Positions 20,013 to 30,763 of a DNA stretch of 37,110 nt are shown piece by piece. This DNA comes from Candidatus Moraniibacteriota bacterium (GTDB taxonomy: Bacteria; Patescibacteriota; Minisyncoccia; Moranbacterales; UBA9337), in contig JALSQF010000001.1 in the NCBI GenBank assembly GCA_026985555.1, forward strand, positions 1 to 37,110. The letters run 5' to 3'. Position 1 is the stretch's first letter; each line of letters starts with the position of its first letter. Made by a program: the position numbers and the translations under genes. Below the pieces are notes generated by a model. The model searched no databases. It saw only the letters and a program-made list of their open reading frames with translations, and was not told the DNA's origin.

Positions 20013-22520
20013 TTAAAAAATTACTCTAATATTTTTAGCTTCCTCCACTTCATTATTGTTTTCATCTATTATTTTTGCTCTTATATTTATATTAGAATTA
20101 TTTTTATTATTAGGAATTATATAATTATATTTTATTTCTTTATGTTTAGTTGATTTTACTTCATTTCCTTCTATATAAAGTTTTATTTTATTAATTCCAT
20201 AAATAGCTTCTGCCTTAGCTTTAATATTTAATACATTTCCATTTTGAGAAACAGAAAGATTAATTTCAGGCAAATATTTTTTAAAATCATCTTTTTTACA
20301 CTCTTCCGGCTTTTTTGCTTTAATATAATTTTCTTTTTTGTTTTGTTTATACCAGTCATCTACTCCTTTTTCCCAACGATTAAATTGAGGATCTTTTTCA
20401 GGATTTTGAGGATAATCACCTAATGGATCTTCTTTATTTACATACCATAAAATATTATGCACATCTGCAAAAATTTTCTTTTTTCTTTTTTCTTGAGGAC
20501 AATATTTATTAGCCAAACAATATTTATTGTGTTTTTTAGGTATTTCACAAACTTCAATTTCTTTTTTTAAATCTAACTCTCCTTTTAAAATAGGTTTTTT
20601 AATATCCTTAATCGTTTCCTCTTTATTATATTTCGGAAATTCTTCTTTATCATAGTTAACTAAAACCTTATCTAAAAATGCTCTCCAAATAGGCGCTGCT
20701 ACATTAGCACCCGCAGCCCCAATTTTCATAGGAGAATTATCGTTGTTTCCTGCCCAAACACCTACCGCTAATGAAGGTGTATAGCCAATTGTCCAACCAT
20801 CTCTAAATTCATTAGTAGTTCCTGTTTTAGCAACCACTTGTCTATCATTAAAACGTAAAGGGTTATTTTCACCGAAAGCAGGAGCTCTATATTTATTAGT
20901 AGATAAAATATGGTCTAACATCGCAATATATTTTTTATCTACAATTTTTTCTCCTGAATAATTTTTATATTCTTCTAATACTTTCCCTTTATTATTAACT
21001 ATTTTTAAAATAGCTGTTTTATTTTTACGTATACCTTTATTAGCTAATGTAGCAAAAGCAGCTACATGATCTAATAATTTAACCTCACCACCTCCTAAAA
21101 CTAAAGATAATCCATATCTTTTAGGATTATTTAAACTAGTAATACCTAACTGTTTAGCAGTAAAAATAGCATTTTTTATTCCCACTAAATAAAGCATTTT
21201 TACTGCTGGAACATTTAAAGACATCCCTAAAGCATTTTTTACTTTAATAGGCCCATGAAAAACACCATCATAATTTTGAGGAATGTAGTTTTTATCTGAA
21301 CCTGCTTCAAAATCAGTTTTCACATCAAATAAAATTGTTTCTGGCGTATATCCTTTCATAAAACCAGTTAAATAAACATAAGGTTTAAAAGATGATCCTG
21401 GTTGCCTTTCACGGATAGCTACATTTACTTGTCCATCTATAGATTTATCAAAATAATCTTTACTACCAACCATCGCTAAAATTTGTCCTGTTTTAGGATC
21501 TATAGCTACTAAAGCAGCATTAGTAGCTTTCCATTTTAAAGTATTTTTTTCTACACCTTCTTTAATTACTTTTTCTGCTATTTGTTGCTTATCCCAATCT
21601 AATGTTGTATAAACATTTAAACCACCTTGTTCTATTACATCGTCACCATATTTATTTTCTAAATATTCTTTTACATACATAACAAAATGAGGAGCCTTAA
21701 TATTTTCTTTATGAGGAATAATTTTTCGAAAGGTATCTATATTAATTGCTTCTTGATATTGTTTATCTGTAATAAAACCTAAATTTTTCATAATTTCTAA
21801 AGTTCTTCTTTGACGTGCTTTTAATTTTTCTATATGAGATCCATAAGGAGAATAAAAAGTAGGCGCCTTAGGAAGGGAAGCTAATAAAGCTGCTTCATCT
21901 AGAGTTAGTTTTTGAGCTGGTTTTCCAAAAAATGTCTGAGCAGCTGCTTCTATACCATAAGCATTTGAACCATAAGGAATTTCATTTAAATACATCTGTA
22001 AAATTTCATCTTTACTAAATTTTTGTTCAATTTCTATCGCTAATATAATTTCTTTTATTTTTCGAGTAAAAGTTCTTTCATTAGTTAAAATAGAATTTTT
22101 TATAAATTGTTGGGTAATAGTAGATCCTCCTTGCGCTACTCCTTTATGTAAAATATCTTTTAAAGCTGCTCTAAAAATAGAAGAAATTTTTATACCATGA
22201 TGAAAATAAAAATCCTGATCTTCTAAAGAAATTGTGGCATATTTTACACTAGTGGGTATATCTTTAAATTTTATAACAGTTCTTTTTTCCTCTCCATGTA
22301 TTTCATAAAGCAAATGTTTACCTGTTCTATCAAAAATTTTAGTTGATTCTGGTATAAACCTTTTGTTTATTTTTTCAGGATTAGGTAAATCTTTACTATA
22401 ATATACAAAAATTCCGAAAATAAATAATATTATTATTAAAAAAGAAATTAAAGAAAAAATAAAAAAATATTTAAACCATTTTTTTATATCTCTTTCTTTT
22501 CTTTTTATTTGATTATACAT
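20013..22520 (-). CDS. Class A penicillin-binding protein (transglycosylase/transpeptidase)
   Basis: SLEDQDFYFHHGI, GGSTITQQFIKN, RQPGSSFKPYVY, KTGTTNEFRDGW. Confidence 0.96.
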   Translation of the reverse strand: MYNQIKRKERDIKKWFKYFFIFSLISFLIIILFIFGIFVYYSKDLPNPEKINKRFIPESTKIFDRTGKHLLYEIHGEEKRTVIKFKDIPTSVKYATISLEDQDFYFHHGIKISSIFRAALKDILHKGVAQGGSTITQQFIKNSILTNERTFTRKIKEIILAIEIEQKFSKDEILQMYLNEIPYGSNAYGIEAAAQTFFGKPAQKLTLDEAALLASLPKAPTFYSPYGSHIEKLKARQRRTLEIMKNLGFITDKQYQEAINIDTFRKIIPHKENIKAPHFVMYVKEYLENKYGDDVIEQGGLNVYTTLDWDKQQIAEKVIKEGVEKNTLKWKATNAALVAIDPKTGQILAMVGSKDYFDKSIDGQVNVAIRERQPGSSFKPYVYLTGFMKGYTPETILFDVKTDFEAGSDKNYIPQNYDGVFHGPIKVKNALGMSLNVPAVKMLYLVGIKNAIFTAKQLGITSLNNPKRYGLSLVLGGGEVKLLDHVAAFATLANKGIRKNKTAILKIVNNKGKVLEEYKNYSGEKIVDKKYIAMLDHILSTNKYRAPAFGENNPLRFNDRQVVAKTGTTNEFRDGWTIGYTPSLAVGVWAGNNDNSPMKIGAAGANVAAPIWRAFLDKVLVNYDKEEFPKYNKEETIKDIKKPILKGELDLKKEIEVCEIPKKHNKYCLANKYCPQEKRKKKIFADVHNILWYVNKEDPLGDYPQNPEKDPQFNRWEKGVDDWYKQNKKENYIKAKKPEECKKDDFKKYLPEINLSVSQNGNVLNIKAKAEAIYGINKIKLYIEGNEVKSTKHKEIKYNYIIPNNKNNSNINIRAKIIDENNNEVEEAKNIRVIF

Positions 22521-22531
22521 TTATTTATTAA

Positions 22532-23668
22532 TTATTTTTTTATAGGCATTAAAATATATTCAAAATTATTCTTTTTGTTGTTACTTTCAGTTATAATAAT
22601 CGGCTTATCGGAATCTATTATTTTAAGATTAACTATATCACTATCTACCACACTTATACCATCTAATAAATATTTACTATTAAACACAATATCTTGATTA
22701 TCTCCTTGAATATCAGCTTCTAATATTGTTTTATTTTCACCTATTTCTTGTTCTTGAGAATTAATAATTAACTGATTTTTTTTATTGTCAATTTTCAAGT
22801 TTAATTCCCCTTTATTATTAAAAACTAAAGCTAAACGAATAGCTTGTAATAAACTATTTTTATCTATATTTACTTTTGTATTAAATTTTTGAGGAATTAT
22901 TTGACTATAATCCGGATATTTACCATTAATTAAACGAGAAGTTAATAATATATCATTATCAAATTTAATAAATATTTGATTTTGATCAGTTATAAATTCT
23001 ATTTCTTTACAATTATTATCTATAATTCTATTTATTTCTAATAAAGTATTAAAAGGTATTATTAATGTTTCTTTTTTTTCTATTATTTCTTTATAATTAC
23101 TTCCTTTTTCTTTATTATTTAAATCAATTATTATTTTACTTAATCTAAAGCTATCCGTACTAGCTAATTCTAAATAATTATCTTTAAAAATAATATTAAC
23201 ACCTGTAAATTCTAATCTCGTATCTTGATTAGAAACACTAATATTTAATTTATTAATAATCTCTCTTAAAATATCTGCTTTAATTTTAAAAAGAAATTCC
23301 TTTTTTGTTTGAGGTATTATCGGAAAATCATCATTAGATATTATTTTAATTTTAGTTTTATTATTATTACTACTAATATTTAAAAACTTTTCATCAGATT
23401 TTAATTGAATTTTATTAATAAAGTTAAAGTTATTAATAAAATTATTAATAATTTTAGCAGGAACAGCTATTTTTCCATTTTTTTCTATTTTTGCTCCTAT
23501 TTTTAAAATTATACCTAATTCTAAATTAGTGGCTGATATTTTTAATAAACCTTTTTCTGTTTCTAATAAAAGACTACTTAAAATTGGTAAATCATTATTT
23601 TTTCCTGTTATTTTTTCTGCTAAAGAAATAACTTTTTTTAATTTTTCTAAATTAGTAGTAATATTCAT
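22532..23668 (-). CDS. dnaN: DNA polymerase III sliding clamp
   Basis: Clamp-like architecture, ending MPIKK, adjacent to dnaA. Confidence 0.92.
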   Translation of the reverse strand: MNITTNLEKLKKVISLAEKITGKNNDLPILSSLLLETEKGLLKISATNLELGIILKIGAKIEKNGKIAVPAKIINNFINNFNFINKIQLKSDEKFLNISSNNNKTKIKIISNDDFPIIPQTKKEFLFKIKADILREIINKLNISVSNQDTRLEFTGVNIIFKDNYLELASTDSFRLSKIIIDLNNKEKGSNYKEIIEKKETLIIPFNTLLEINRIIDNNCKEIEFITDQNQIFIKFDNDILLTSRLINGKYPDYSQIIPQKFNTKVNIDKNSLLQAIRLALVFNNKGELNLKIDNKKNQLIINSQEQEIGENKTILEADIQGDNQDIVFNSKYLLDGISVVDSDIVNLKIIDSDKPIIITESNNKKNNFEYILMPIKK

Positions 23669-23723
23669 ATATTTAATTATTTATATTATTGACTATAATG
23701 ATTAAATATTAAAAAATTGTGGA

Positions 23724-23764
23724 TAACTATTATTTTATTAAGTATATTAATAAAATAATAGTTA
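23724..23764. repeat. 18-bp perfect inverted repeat in the candidate oriC
   Basis: TAACTATTATTTTATTAA (23724-23741) / TTAATAAAATAATAGTTA (23747-23764). Confidence 0.85.
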
Positions 23765-23825
23765 ATAACTTATGGATAAAAACGGAGATAATTTCTTGAA
23801 TAAACTGGTGATTATTTTATAATTT

Positions 23826-23863
23826 ATTTGTTTACTATTTTTATTTAAAAATAGTAAACAAAT
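23826..23863. repeat. 17-bp perfect inverted repeat in the candidate oriC
   Basis: ATTTGTTTACTATTTTT (23826-23842) / AAAAATAGTAAACAAAT (23847-23863). Confidence 0.85.
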
Positions 23864-23942
23864 TATACTAATGTTATTAACAAATAAATTATAATTATCA
23901 AAACATTATTAACAACTTATCCACAAAATTATCCACAGTTAT

Positions 23943-25385
23943 TTATTTTTTGGAATATAATAAATCTTTTATGTAATTCAAATCATCTTGTAATTTTTCA
24001 TCATCTTGTAATTGTTGTTTTATTTTTTCATAACCATGAATAGCTGTAGAATGATCTCTTCCTCCAAAAAAATCACCAATCCAAGGAAATGAAGCATTTA
24101 ATTCAGTTTTCATTAAATACATACCTATTTGACGAGGAAAAGCAATTCTTTTTTTTCTTGTTTTAGTGAAAAAGTCATTTTCATTAATACCATAAAAATC
24201 AGCTAAAACTTTAATAATATGTTTATGTGTAATTCCTTTCTTTTTTTGATTATTAATATTTTCTTTTAAAATACTTTTAATAAAATCCAAATTAGGATTT
24301 ATTTTTTTTAATTGGCTAATAGCAATAATTTTATTTAAAATACCTTCTAATTCTCTAATGTTACTTTGAATATTTTGAGCTATATATTCAATAAGATTAT
24401 CTTTGAGAAAAAAATTCTTTTCTTCAATTTTACTTTTTAAAATAGCAATACGTGTTTCTAAATCAGGTAAACTAATATCTACAATCATACCTCCTTCAAA
24501 ACGGGAACGTAATCTTTCTTCTAAGACAGATATATTTTTAGGAGAACGATCACTACTAATAATAATTTGTTTATTTATTTGATAAAGAAAATTAAATATA
24601 TGAAAGAAAATATCCTGAGTTATTTCTTTTCCAGAAATAAATTGTATATCATCAATAATTAATAAATCTACTTGTTTATATTTATTTTTAACATTTTCAA
24701 TGGTTTTATTTTGGATAGAAGTAATAATTTCATTAGTAAAGTCTTCTGATGAAGTATAATAAACTTTTTTTTCTAAGGAATTATTTTCTAAAATCTTATT
24801 ACCTACCGCTTGTAATAAATGTGTTTTTCCTAATCCTACTCCTCCATAAATAAATAATGGATTATAAGTAGTTCCTAAATTTTCAGTAACAGATAAACAA
24901 GCTGCGTGAGCTAATTGATTATTTTCTCCTATAATAAAATTTTCAAAAGTATAACGAGGATTTAAATTAGAAAAATTATGATTTAAAAAAAGATTATTAT
25001 TTTTATCATAATTTACAAAAAAATCATTTTTATGAGTAGCTTGTTTAGAATTATTTTTAGGTGCTACAACGGCATCAATTTTTTTTGTAGTAGTTATATT
25101 TTTTTTTGAGCTATCTATTAAACATTGAATATTCTTTATTTCAGGGTGATATTTATTAAGAGCTTTTAAAATTTGCCCATTAAATTTATTTTCTAACCAT
25201 TCTTTAGCAAATCCATGAGCTACATTAATAAAAGCAATATGATTTTCAATTTTTATAATACTGGTTCCTTTAAACCAAGTTACAAATTGAGCTTCGGAAA
25301 CAGTGGATTCAATTTCTCCTAAAACAGCTTTCCATAAATCTTCCTTATTTAATTTTTGTTGATTTTTGCTTTTAAAAATACCCAT
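23943..25385 (-). CDS. dnaA: Chromosomal replication initiator DnaA
   Basis: PLFIYGGVGLGKTHLLQAVGNK, IIDDIQFISGKEITQDIFFHIFN, GGRDHSTAIHGYEKI. Confidence 0.98.
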   Translation of the reverse strand: MGIFKSKNQQKLNKEDLWKAVLGEIESTVSEAQFVTWFKGTSIIKIENHIAFINVAHGFAKEWLENKFNGQILKALNKYHPEIKNIQCLIDSSKKNITTTKKIDAVVAPKNNSKQATHKNDFFVNYDKNNNLFLNHNFSNLNPRYTFENFIIGENNQLAHAACLSVTENLGTTYNPLFIYGGVGLGKTHLLQAVGNKILENNSLEKKVYYTSSEDFTNEIITSIQNKTIENVKNKYKQVDLLIIDDIQFISGKEITQDIFFHIFNFLYQINKQIIISSDRSPKNISVLEERLRSRFEGGMIVDISLPDLETRIAILKSKIEEKNFFLKDNLIEYIAQNIQSNIRELEGILNKIIAISQLKKINPNLDFIKSILKENINNQKKKGITHKHIIKVLADFYGINENDFFTKTRKKRIAFPRQIGMYLMKTELNASFPWIGDFFGGRDHSTAIHGYEKIKQQLQDDEKLQDDLNYIKDLLYSKK

Positions 25386-25459
25386 AAAACAATATAGATA
25401 ATAAAAAAAATAAAAAAGGTTAGTTTCTTTATTATAGAAATAACTGAAAAAACGTCAAG

Positions 25460-25499
25460 TTATCCACAATAATTAAAAATGTTAATAACTTGTGGATAA
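25460..25499. promoter_or_regulatory. DnaA-box pair upstream of dnaA
   Basis: TTATCCACA 25460-25468; TGTGGATAA 25491-25499 (convergent). Confidence 0.65.
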
Positions 25500-25712
25500 A
25501 ACGTGGAAAATTGTGAATTTTATATAAATTTTTAATAAAATTAAGATATAAAATAGAATTAATTTTATTAAATATATATTTAATAAAGATATTTTAAATA
25601 AATTAACAATTTTTAAAAAACAAATATGAGTTTTATTTAATTAAAAACATTGACTTTTTAATATATATTGCTAAACTGCTAGTGATTTTAATGAAAGTTA
25701 ATTAATAAAAAT

Positions 25713-25850
25713 ATGCCTCAAAGAACTTATCAACCCAAAAAATTAAAAAGAAAAAGAAGACATGGATTTAGAAAAAGAATGCAAACAAAAGATGGACAAA
25801 CAGTTATAAAACGTCGCCGTAAAAAGGGACGTAAAAATATAACTGTATAA
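25713..25850 (+). CDS. rpmH: 50S ribosomal protein L34
   Basis: [45 protein letters not shown] (45 aa; not in the ORF track). Confidence 0.95.
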   Translation: MPQRTYQPKKLKRKRRHGFRKRMQTKDGQTVIKRRRKKGRKNITV

Positions 25851-25860
25851 TTTTATTTTT

Positions 25861-26226
25861 ATGTTAAATAAGCAATATCGCTTAAAAAACAAAAAAGAGA
25901 TAGCTTTTGTTTATAAATCAGGAAAAAAAACAGCAGGTAAAAACTTAATTTTAAGATTTATTTTAAATAATAAACAATTAAGGTTTGCTTTTGTTGTGAG
26001 TAAAAATAAAGTAAAAAAAGCTGTTGAACGTAATAAAATAAAAAGGATGTTGAGAGTTATAATTAATGCTAAAATAGACAAAATTATTAAAAAAGCCGAT
26101 ATTGTGATAGAATATAAAGGTTATATTAATTTTATTAATTCTAAAGAAGAATATAAAAAAATAAAAATTATTTTAGATAAAGAAATTGATTTTTTATTTC
26201 AACAGAATAATTTTTATTCTTTTTAA
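25861..26226 (+). CDS. rnpA: Ribonuclease P protein component
   Basis: FAFVVSKNKVKKAVERNKIKRMLR; rpmH-rnpA-yidC context. Confidence 0.93.
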   Translation: MLNKQYRLKNKKEIAFVYKSGKKTAGKNLILRFILNNKQLRFAFVVSKNKVKKAVERNKIKRMLRVIINAKIDKIIKKADIVIEYKGYINFINSKEEYKKIKIILDKEIDFLFQQNNFYSF

Positions 26227-26232
26227 ATATTT

Positions 26233-26976
26233 ATGTTGCATTTGTTTAATATATTAGTTTATCAACCGCTTTATAATATACTTATATTTTTTTATAATAT
26301 TATTCCAGGAAAAGATTTTGGAATAACTATTATTATAGTAACAATTTTAATTAAATTACTATTAGTTTCATTATCTAAAAAACAAATAGAATCACAGAAA
26401 AAATTACAAGAACTACAACCTAAAATTAAACAATTACAGGAAAAATACAAGGATGATAAAGAAAAACAAACTAAGGAATTAATGAAGTTTTACAAAGAAA
26501 ACAAAGCTAATCCTTTTGGAGGATGTTTTCCGATGATTATCCAATTAATATTTTTTATTGCTCTATATAGAGTAATTATTAATCTTTCTAATGGAGGATT
26601 AGAAATAGATGGTAATAATTTATATCATTTTATACATAATCCAGAAAAGATTAACCACTTTTTTTTAGGAATAATTGATTTAACTAAACCAAGCTATATT
26701 TTGGCGGTTTTAGCTGCTATAGGGCAATATTGGCAAACAAAAATGATGATGAATGAAAAAAAAGAAGAGAAAAATAAAATACAAAACAAAAAAGAAAAAA
26801 AAGAACCTGATTTTTCTCAATTAATGAGTCAACAAATGACTTATTTAGGACCGCTTTTAACTCTTTTTATTGGAATTAAATTTGCTGCGGGATTAGCTCT
26901 TTATTGGTTGGTTTCTACTTTATTTTCTGCTTTTCAACAAAAATATATATTTAATCAAGTTAAAAAAGATAAATAA
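26233..26976 (+). CDS. yidC: Membrane protein insertase YidC
   Basis: Five-TM YidC-like with NPFGGCFPMIIQLIFFIALYRVI. Confidence 0.94.
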   Translation: MLHLFNILVYQPLYNILIFFYNIIPGKDFGITIIIVTILIKLLLVSLSKKQIESQKKLQELQPKIKQLQEKYKDDKEKQTKELMKFYKENKANPFGGCFPMIIQLIFFIALYRVIINLSNGGLEIDGNNLYHFIHNPEKINHFFLGIIDLTKPSYILAVLAAIGQYWQTKMMMNEKKEEKNKIQNKKEKKEPDFSQLMSQQMTYLGPLLTLFIGIKFAAGLALYWLVSTLFSAFQQKYIFNQVKKDK

Positions 26977-26989
26977 GATATATAAATTT

Positions 26990-27484
26990 ATGTTAAAAAA
27001 AGAAGAAGATAAAAATAAAATAATACAAGAAACAATAATTTTAATGTTAAAATTAATGGATTTTAATAATTATGAATTAGAAACAAAAGACTATTTAGAA
27101 AATACTAATGAATTAGTTTTTAATATTAAAACAAAAAATAATACAGATTCAAGTTTTTTAATTGGTCAAAAAGGTATTAATTTAAGATCTTTTCAACATT
27201 TAGTTAGACTACTTGTTTCTAAAAAAATACAAGAAAAAATACGTTTTATAGTGGATGTTAATAATTATATTCAAGAAAATAATCAGCGATTAATTCAGCA
27301 GACTCAAATGGCAGTGGATGAAGCGATTAATAAACATAAAACAATTATTCTTCCTCCTATGACAGCTTATCAAAGAAGATTAATTCATTTAATGTTAGAG
27401 AAAAATAATAAAGTAACCACAGAAAGTACAGGAGAAGGTCCTGAGAGAAAAATAATTATTCAACCTAAGTCAGATATTTTATAA
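26990..27484 (+). CDS. jag: Jag/KhpB-like KH-R3H RNA-binding protein
   Basis: LIGQKGINLRSFQHLVRLLV and R3H MTAYQRRLIHLML..TTESTGEGPERKIII. Confidence 0.9.
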   Translation: MLKKEEDKNKIIQETIILMLKLMDFNNYELETKDYLENTNELVFNIKTKNNTDSSFLIGQKGINLRSFQHLVRLLVSKKIQEKIRFIVDVNNYIQENNQRLIQQTQMAVDEAINKHKTIILPPMTAYQRRLIHLMLEKNNKVTTESTGEGPERKIIIQPKSDIL

Positions 27485-27497
27485 TTTTTTATATATT

Positions 27498-28907
27498 ATG
27501 TTAGCGCGTAAAATTGCTTATAATGTTTTTGCTAATGCTATAATGAAAGTTTTAGCTACAATGTTAGCTTTAATAAGTATAGGATTTTTAACGCGCTATC
27601 TTGGCCAAGCTGGTTTTGGTGATTATGCAACTGTCTTAGCTTTTTTTGCTTTTTTTAACGCTCTAGCAGATTTAGGTTTATATGCTACAGCTACGAGAGA
27701 AATTTCTCGTCCCCAAGCTAATGAAAAAGAAATTATTAGCAATGTATTTACTTTAAGATTAGTTGTTTCAATTTTAATTCTTTTAATAACTCCTTTTATA
27801 ATTTATTTTTTTCCATATTCTTATCAAATTAAACTAGGTATATTTACAGTAGCTATTGCTTTTATTTTTTCTTCTTCTTATATGGTTTTAAATGGAATTT
27901 TTCAAAAACGTTTAATTATGGATAGAGTGGCTCTGATAGAATTTTTAGGAAAAATTGTTCAGGTTAGTTTTATTATATTAGTTATTTGGAAAAAATTAAG
28001 TTTTAATTGGATTATTTTTTCTTTATTATTATTTTCTTTTTTTAATTTTAGCTTAATTACTTTTTTAGCTCGTCGTTATGTAAAATTTAATTTAAAAATT
28101 AATTGGCAATATTGGAAAAAATTTTTAAAAATGTCTTTACCTATGGGAGGAGCTACTTTAATTACTTTTTTTTACTTTAAAACCGATACAATCTTACTTT
28201 CTTTATTAAAAGGTAGCCAAGCAGTAGGAGTTTATAATGGAGCTTATAAAATTGTAGAAAATATTACCTTTTTTCCCGGAATGATAATGGGATTAGTTCT
28301 CCCGCTTATTTCTAGATATATTTTTACAAAAAAAGAAAAATTTAAGCAAATAAGTGACAAAACTTTTAAGGTTTTTTTTCTATTAGTAATTCCTTTGGTA
28401 ATAGGAAGTTGGTTTTTAGCTTCCAATATAGTTTTAATTATTGGAGGGAAAGAATTTCTTTCATCAGCTCCCATTTTGCGGATCTTAATTTTTTCTTTAG
28501 CTTTTATCTTTTTTGGTAATTTATTTAATAATATTTTATTAGCGGGGAATATGCAAAAAAAACTTATGCAGGTGTTGTTTTTTTGCGCTTTTTTTAATGT
28601 TTTTGCTAATATTTTATTTATTCCGCTTTATTCTTATTGGGCGGCAGCGGTAATTTCTTTAATTACAGAAGCAATGGTTGTTTTTCTTACCGCTTATCTT
28701 ACGAAAAAATATTTAAATTATATTCCTTCTTTAAATAATTTGTCAAAATTTATTTTGTCAGGAGCAATAATGGCTTTTTTTCTTTATTTAAGTCCATATC
28801 ATAATTTCATTTTCTTGTTAATAGGAAGTTCTATTTTATATTTTTTAATGCTATATATCACTCAAGCTATTACTAAAGAAGAAATATTAAGTATTTTCCA
28901 AAAATAA
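27498..28907 (+). CDS. Polysaccharide/oligosaccharide flippase (Wzx/MOP superfamily)
   Basis: About 12 TM, N-terminal FLTRYLGQAGFGDYATVLAFFAFFNALADLGL. Confidence 0.85.
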   Translation: MLARKIAYNVFANAIMKVLATMLALISIGFLTRYLGQAGFGDYATVLAFFAFFNALADLGLYATATREISRPQANEKEIISNVFTLRLVVSILILLITPFIIYFFPYSYQIKLGIFTVAIAFIFSSSYMVLNGIFQKRLIMDRVALIEFLGKIVQVSFIILVIWKKLSFNWIIFSLLLFSFFNFSLITFLARRYVKFNLKINWQYWKKFLKMSLPMGGATLITFFYFKTDTILLSLLKGSQAVGVYNGAYKIVENITFFPGMIMGLVLPLISRYIFTKKEKFKQISDKTFKVFFLLVIPLVIGSWFLASNIVLIIGGKEFLSSAPILRILIFSLAFIFFGNLFNNILLAGNMQKKLMQVLFFCAFFNVFANILFIPLYSYWAAAVISLITEAMVVFLTAYLTKKYLNYIPSLNNLSKFILSGAIMAFFLYLSPYHNFIFLLIGSSILYFLMLYITQAITKEEILSIFQK

Positions 28908-28973
28908 TAAAATATTTTTTATTTTGAAATAATTTCTTGCATAAAATTAAAGAGAAGTTATAATTAAAAGAGT

Positions 28974-29933
28974 ATGAAATGCTTTATAATAACTAAAAAA
29001 CTCTTTTTCTTTCTTTTTCTCTTTATTTTTGTTATTTTAATTTTATTTAACAAAAAAAATCAGCCACTTAAAGTAAAAGCAAGTAGTTTTGATACTTTTA
29101 AAACTGTTTATTTAAAAGATAATAATATTCAATGTCAAATCATTACAGGGGCAAACTCTGTAGAGGATTTTTTAAAAGAAAACAAGATAAAAGTTACAGA
29201 AGATGATCTTGTTTATCCTACTTATTCAACTAAAATAGTTAATGGGAGTAAAATTATTATTCAAAGAGGGAAACGATTTCAAATATTAACTGGAAATAAA
29301 ATATATCAAGGAAAAACACAAAGTGAAACGGTGAAAGATTTACTAGAAAAAATAGGAATTAATTTAAAGCAAGAAGATATAGTTATACCTAAATTGGATA
29401 GTTTTATTTACGATGGTATAAAAATTAAAATAATTTTTGTAGAAATTAAAGAAATCACTATAAAAAAAACCATAAAATATAAAACAATTATTAAAAAAGA
29501 TGATAAATTAAGCTGGCGGATGCGTAAAATAAAACAAAAGGGAAAAAATGGAATAAAAACCATAACTTATAAAGTAATTTATCATAACAATAAGGAAATC
29601 TCCAGGAAACAAATAAAAAAAGAGATAATGCAAAAACCGCAAACAGAAATTATTATTCAAGGCGATTATATTAAATTAGGCAAAACACATCGGGGGCAAG
29701 CTAGTTGGTATAAATTCACAGGAAAAATGACGGCAGCTAATCCCTGGTTGCCTTTAGGAAGTTATGTAAAAGTTACTAATTTAGATAATAATAAATCAGT
29801 AATTGTAAAAATTGTTGACAGAGGTCCGTTTGGAAAAGGACGGATTATTGATTTAGAAAAGAATGCTTTTAGTAAAATAGCTTCTTTAGGTAAAGGTATA
29901 ATAAATGTAAAAATGGAAGAAATAAAAAATTAA
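28974..29933 (+). CDS. Secreted DUF348/G5-like protein with RlpA-like double-psi beta-barrel domain
   Basis: Two DUF348-like repeats, G5-like segment, C-terminal GQASWYKFTGKMTAANPWLPLGSYVKVTNLDNNKSVIVKIVDRGPF..GRIIDL. Confidence 0.82.
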   Translation: MKCFIITKKLFFFLFLFIFVILILFNKKNQPLKVKASSFDTFKTVYLKDNNIQCQIITGANSVEDFLKENKIKVTEDDLVYPTYSTKIVNGSKIIIQRGKRFQILTGNKIYQGKTQSETVKDLLEKIGINLKQEDIVIPKLDSFIYDGIKIKIIFVEIKEITIKKTIKYKTIIKKDDKLSWRMRKIKQKGKNGIKTITYKVIYHNNKEISRKQIKKEIMQKPQTEIIIQGDYIKLGKTHRGQASWYKFTGKMTAANPWLPLGSYVKVTNLDNNKSVIVKIVDRGPFGKGRIIDLEKNAFSKIASLGKGIINVKMEEIKN

Positions 29934-29936
29934 AAT

Positions 29937-30755
29937 ATGTCGGCTCCATTAGGACAAAATTTTTTAAATAATAAAAAAATAGCGCAAAAAATAATTCAAG
30001 TATCTAAAATAAAAAAAGGAGATAGTATTATAGAAGTAGGACCAGGAAAAGGAATTTTAACCCAATTATTAATTAAGAGAGGAGCTAAAATAATTGCCAT
30101 TGAATTAGACCAAGAATTATTTTTAAAACTCAAGTATAAATTTAAGAAGAATAAAAATTTATTTCTTCTTAATGAGGATATTCTTGCAATAAACTTTAAT
30201 AAATTAATTAAAGACCAAAAAATAAACGATTATAAAATAGTTGCTAATATACCTTATTATATAACTTCAAAAATAATACGTTTATTTTTAGAAAGTCGTT
30301 TTTCTCCCCAAAAAATGATTTTAATGGTGCAAAAAGAAGTGGCTAATAGAATGGTTGCGCCAATGGGAAAAACAAGCAAACTATCAATAATGGTGCAATA
30401 TTATAGTGTGCCTAAATTTTTGTTTTCTGTTTCATCTGAAAATTTTTCTCCTCAACCAAAAGTAGACAGTGCTATTATTGAATTAAAGATCAAAAAGCAA
30501 TTTTTAAATTTAACCGAAGAAAAATTTAAGAAAAATAAAGAAAAAAGTAAAAAATTTTTTAGAGTAGTTAAAGTAGGATTTGCTAGTAGAAGAAAAACAT
30601 TATTAAATAATCTTAAAAATGGATTTTCTCACTTAAGAAAAGAAAAAATAATTCAAATAATGGAAGAGATAAATTTAAATAAAAATACCAGAGCTCAAGA
30701 ACTTTCTTTAGAAAAATGGAAAAAACTAGTCAAACAACTAGAAGTATTTTTATAA
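29937..30755 (+). CDS. rsmA: 16S rRNA (adenine(1518)-N(6)/adenine(1519)-N(6))-dimethyltransferase
   Basis: LGQNFLNN, IIEVGPGKGILTQLL, VANIPYYITSKI. Confidence 0.95.
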   Translation: MSAPLGQNFLNNKKIAQKIIQVSKIKKGDSIIEVGPGKGILTQLLIKRGAKIIAIELDQELFLKLKYKFKKNKNLFLLNEDILAINFNKLIKDQKINDYKIVANIPYYITSKIIRLFLESRFSPQKMILMVQKEVANRMVAPMGKTSKLSIMVQYYSVPKFLFSVSSENFSPQPKVDSAIIELKIKKQFLNLTEEKFKKNKEKSKKFFRVVKVGFASRRKTLLNNLKNGFSHLRKEKIIQIMEEINLNKNTRAQELSLEKWKKLVKQLEVFL

Positions 30756-30763
30756 AATAAACT

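Larger units (their letters stand above)
23669..23942. promoter_or_regulatory. Candidate oriC (dnaA-dnaN intergenic)
   Basis: DnaA boxes TTATCCACA at 23917-23925 and 23929-23937, TGTGGATAA at 23718-23726; extreme AT content. Confidence 0.7.
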
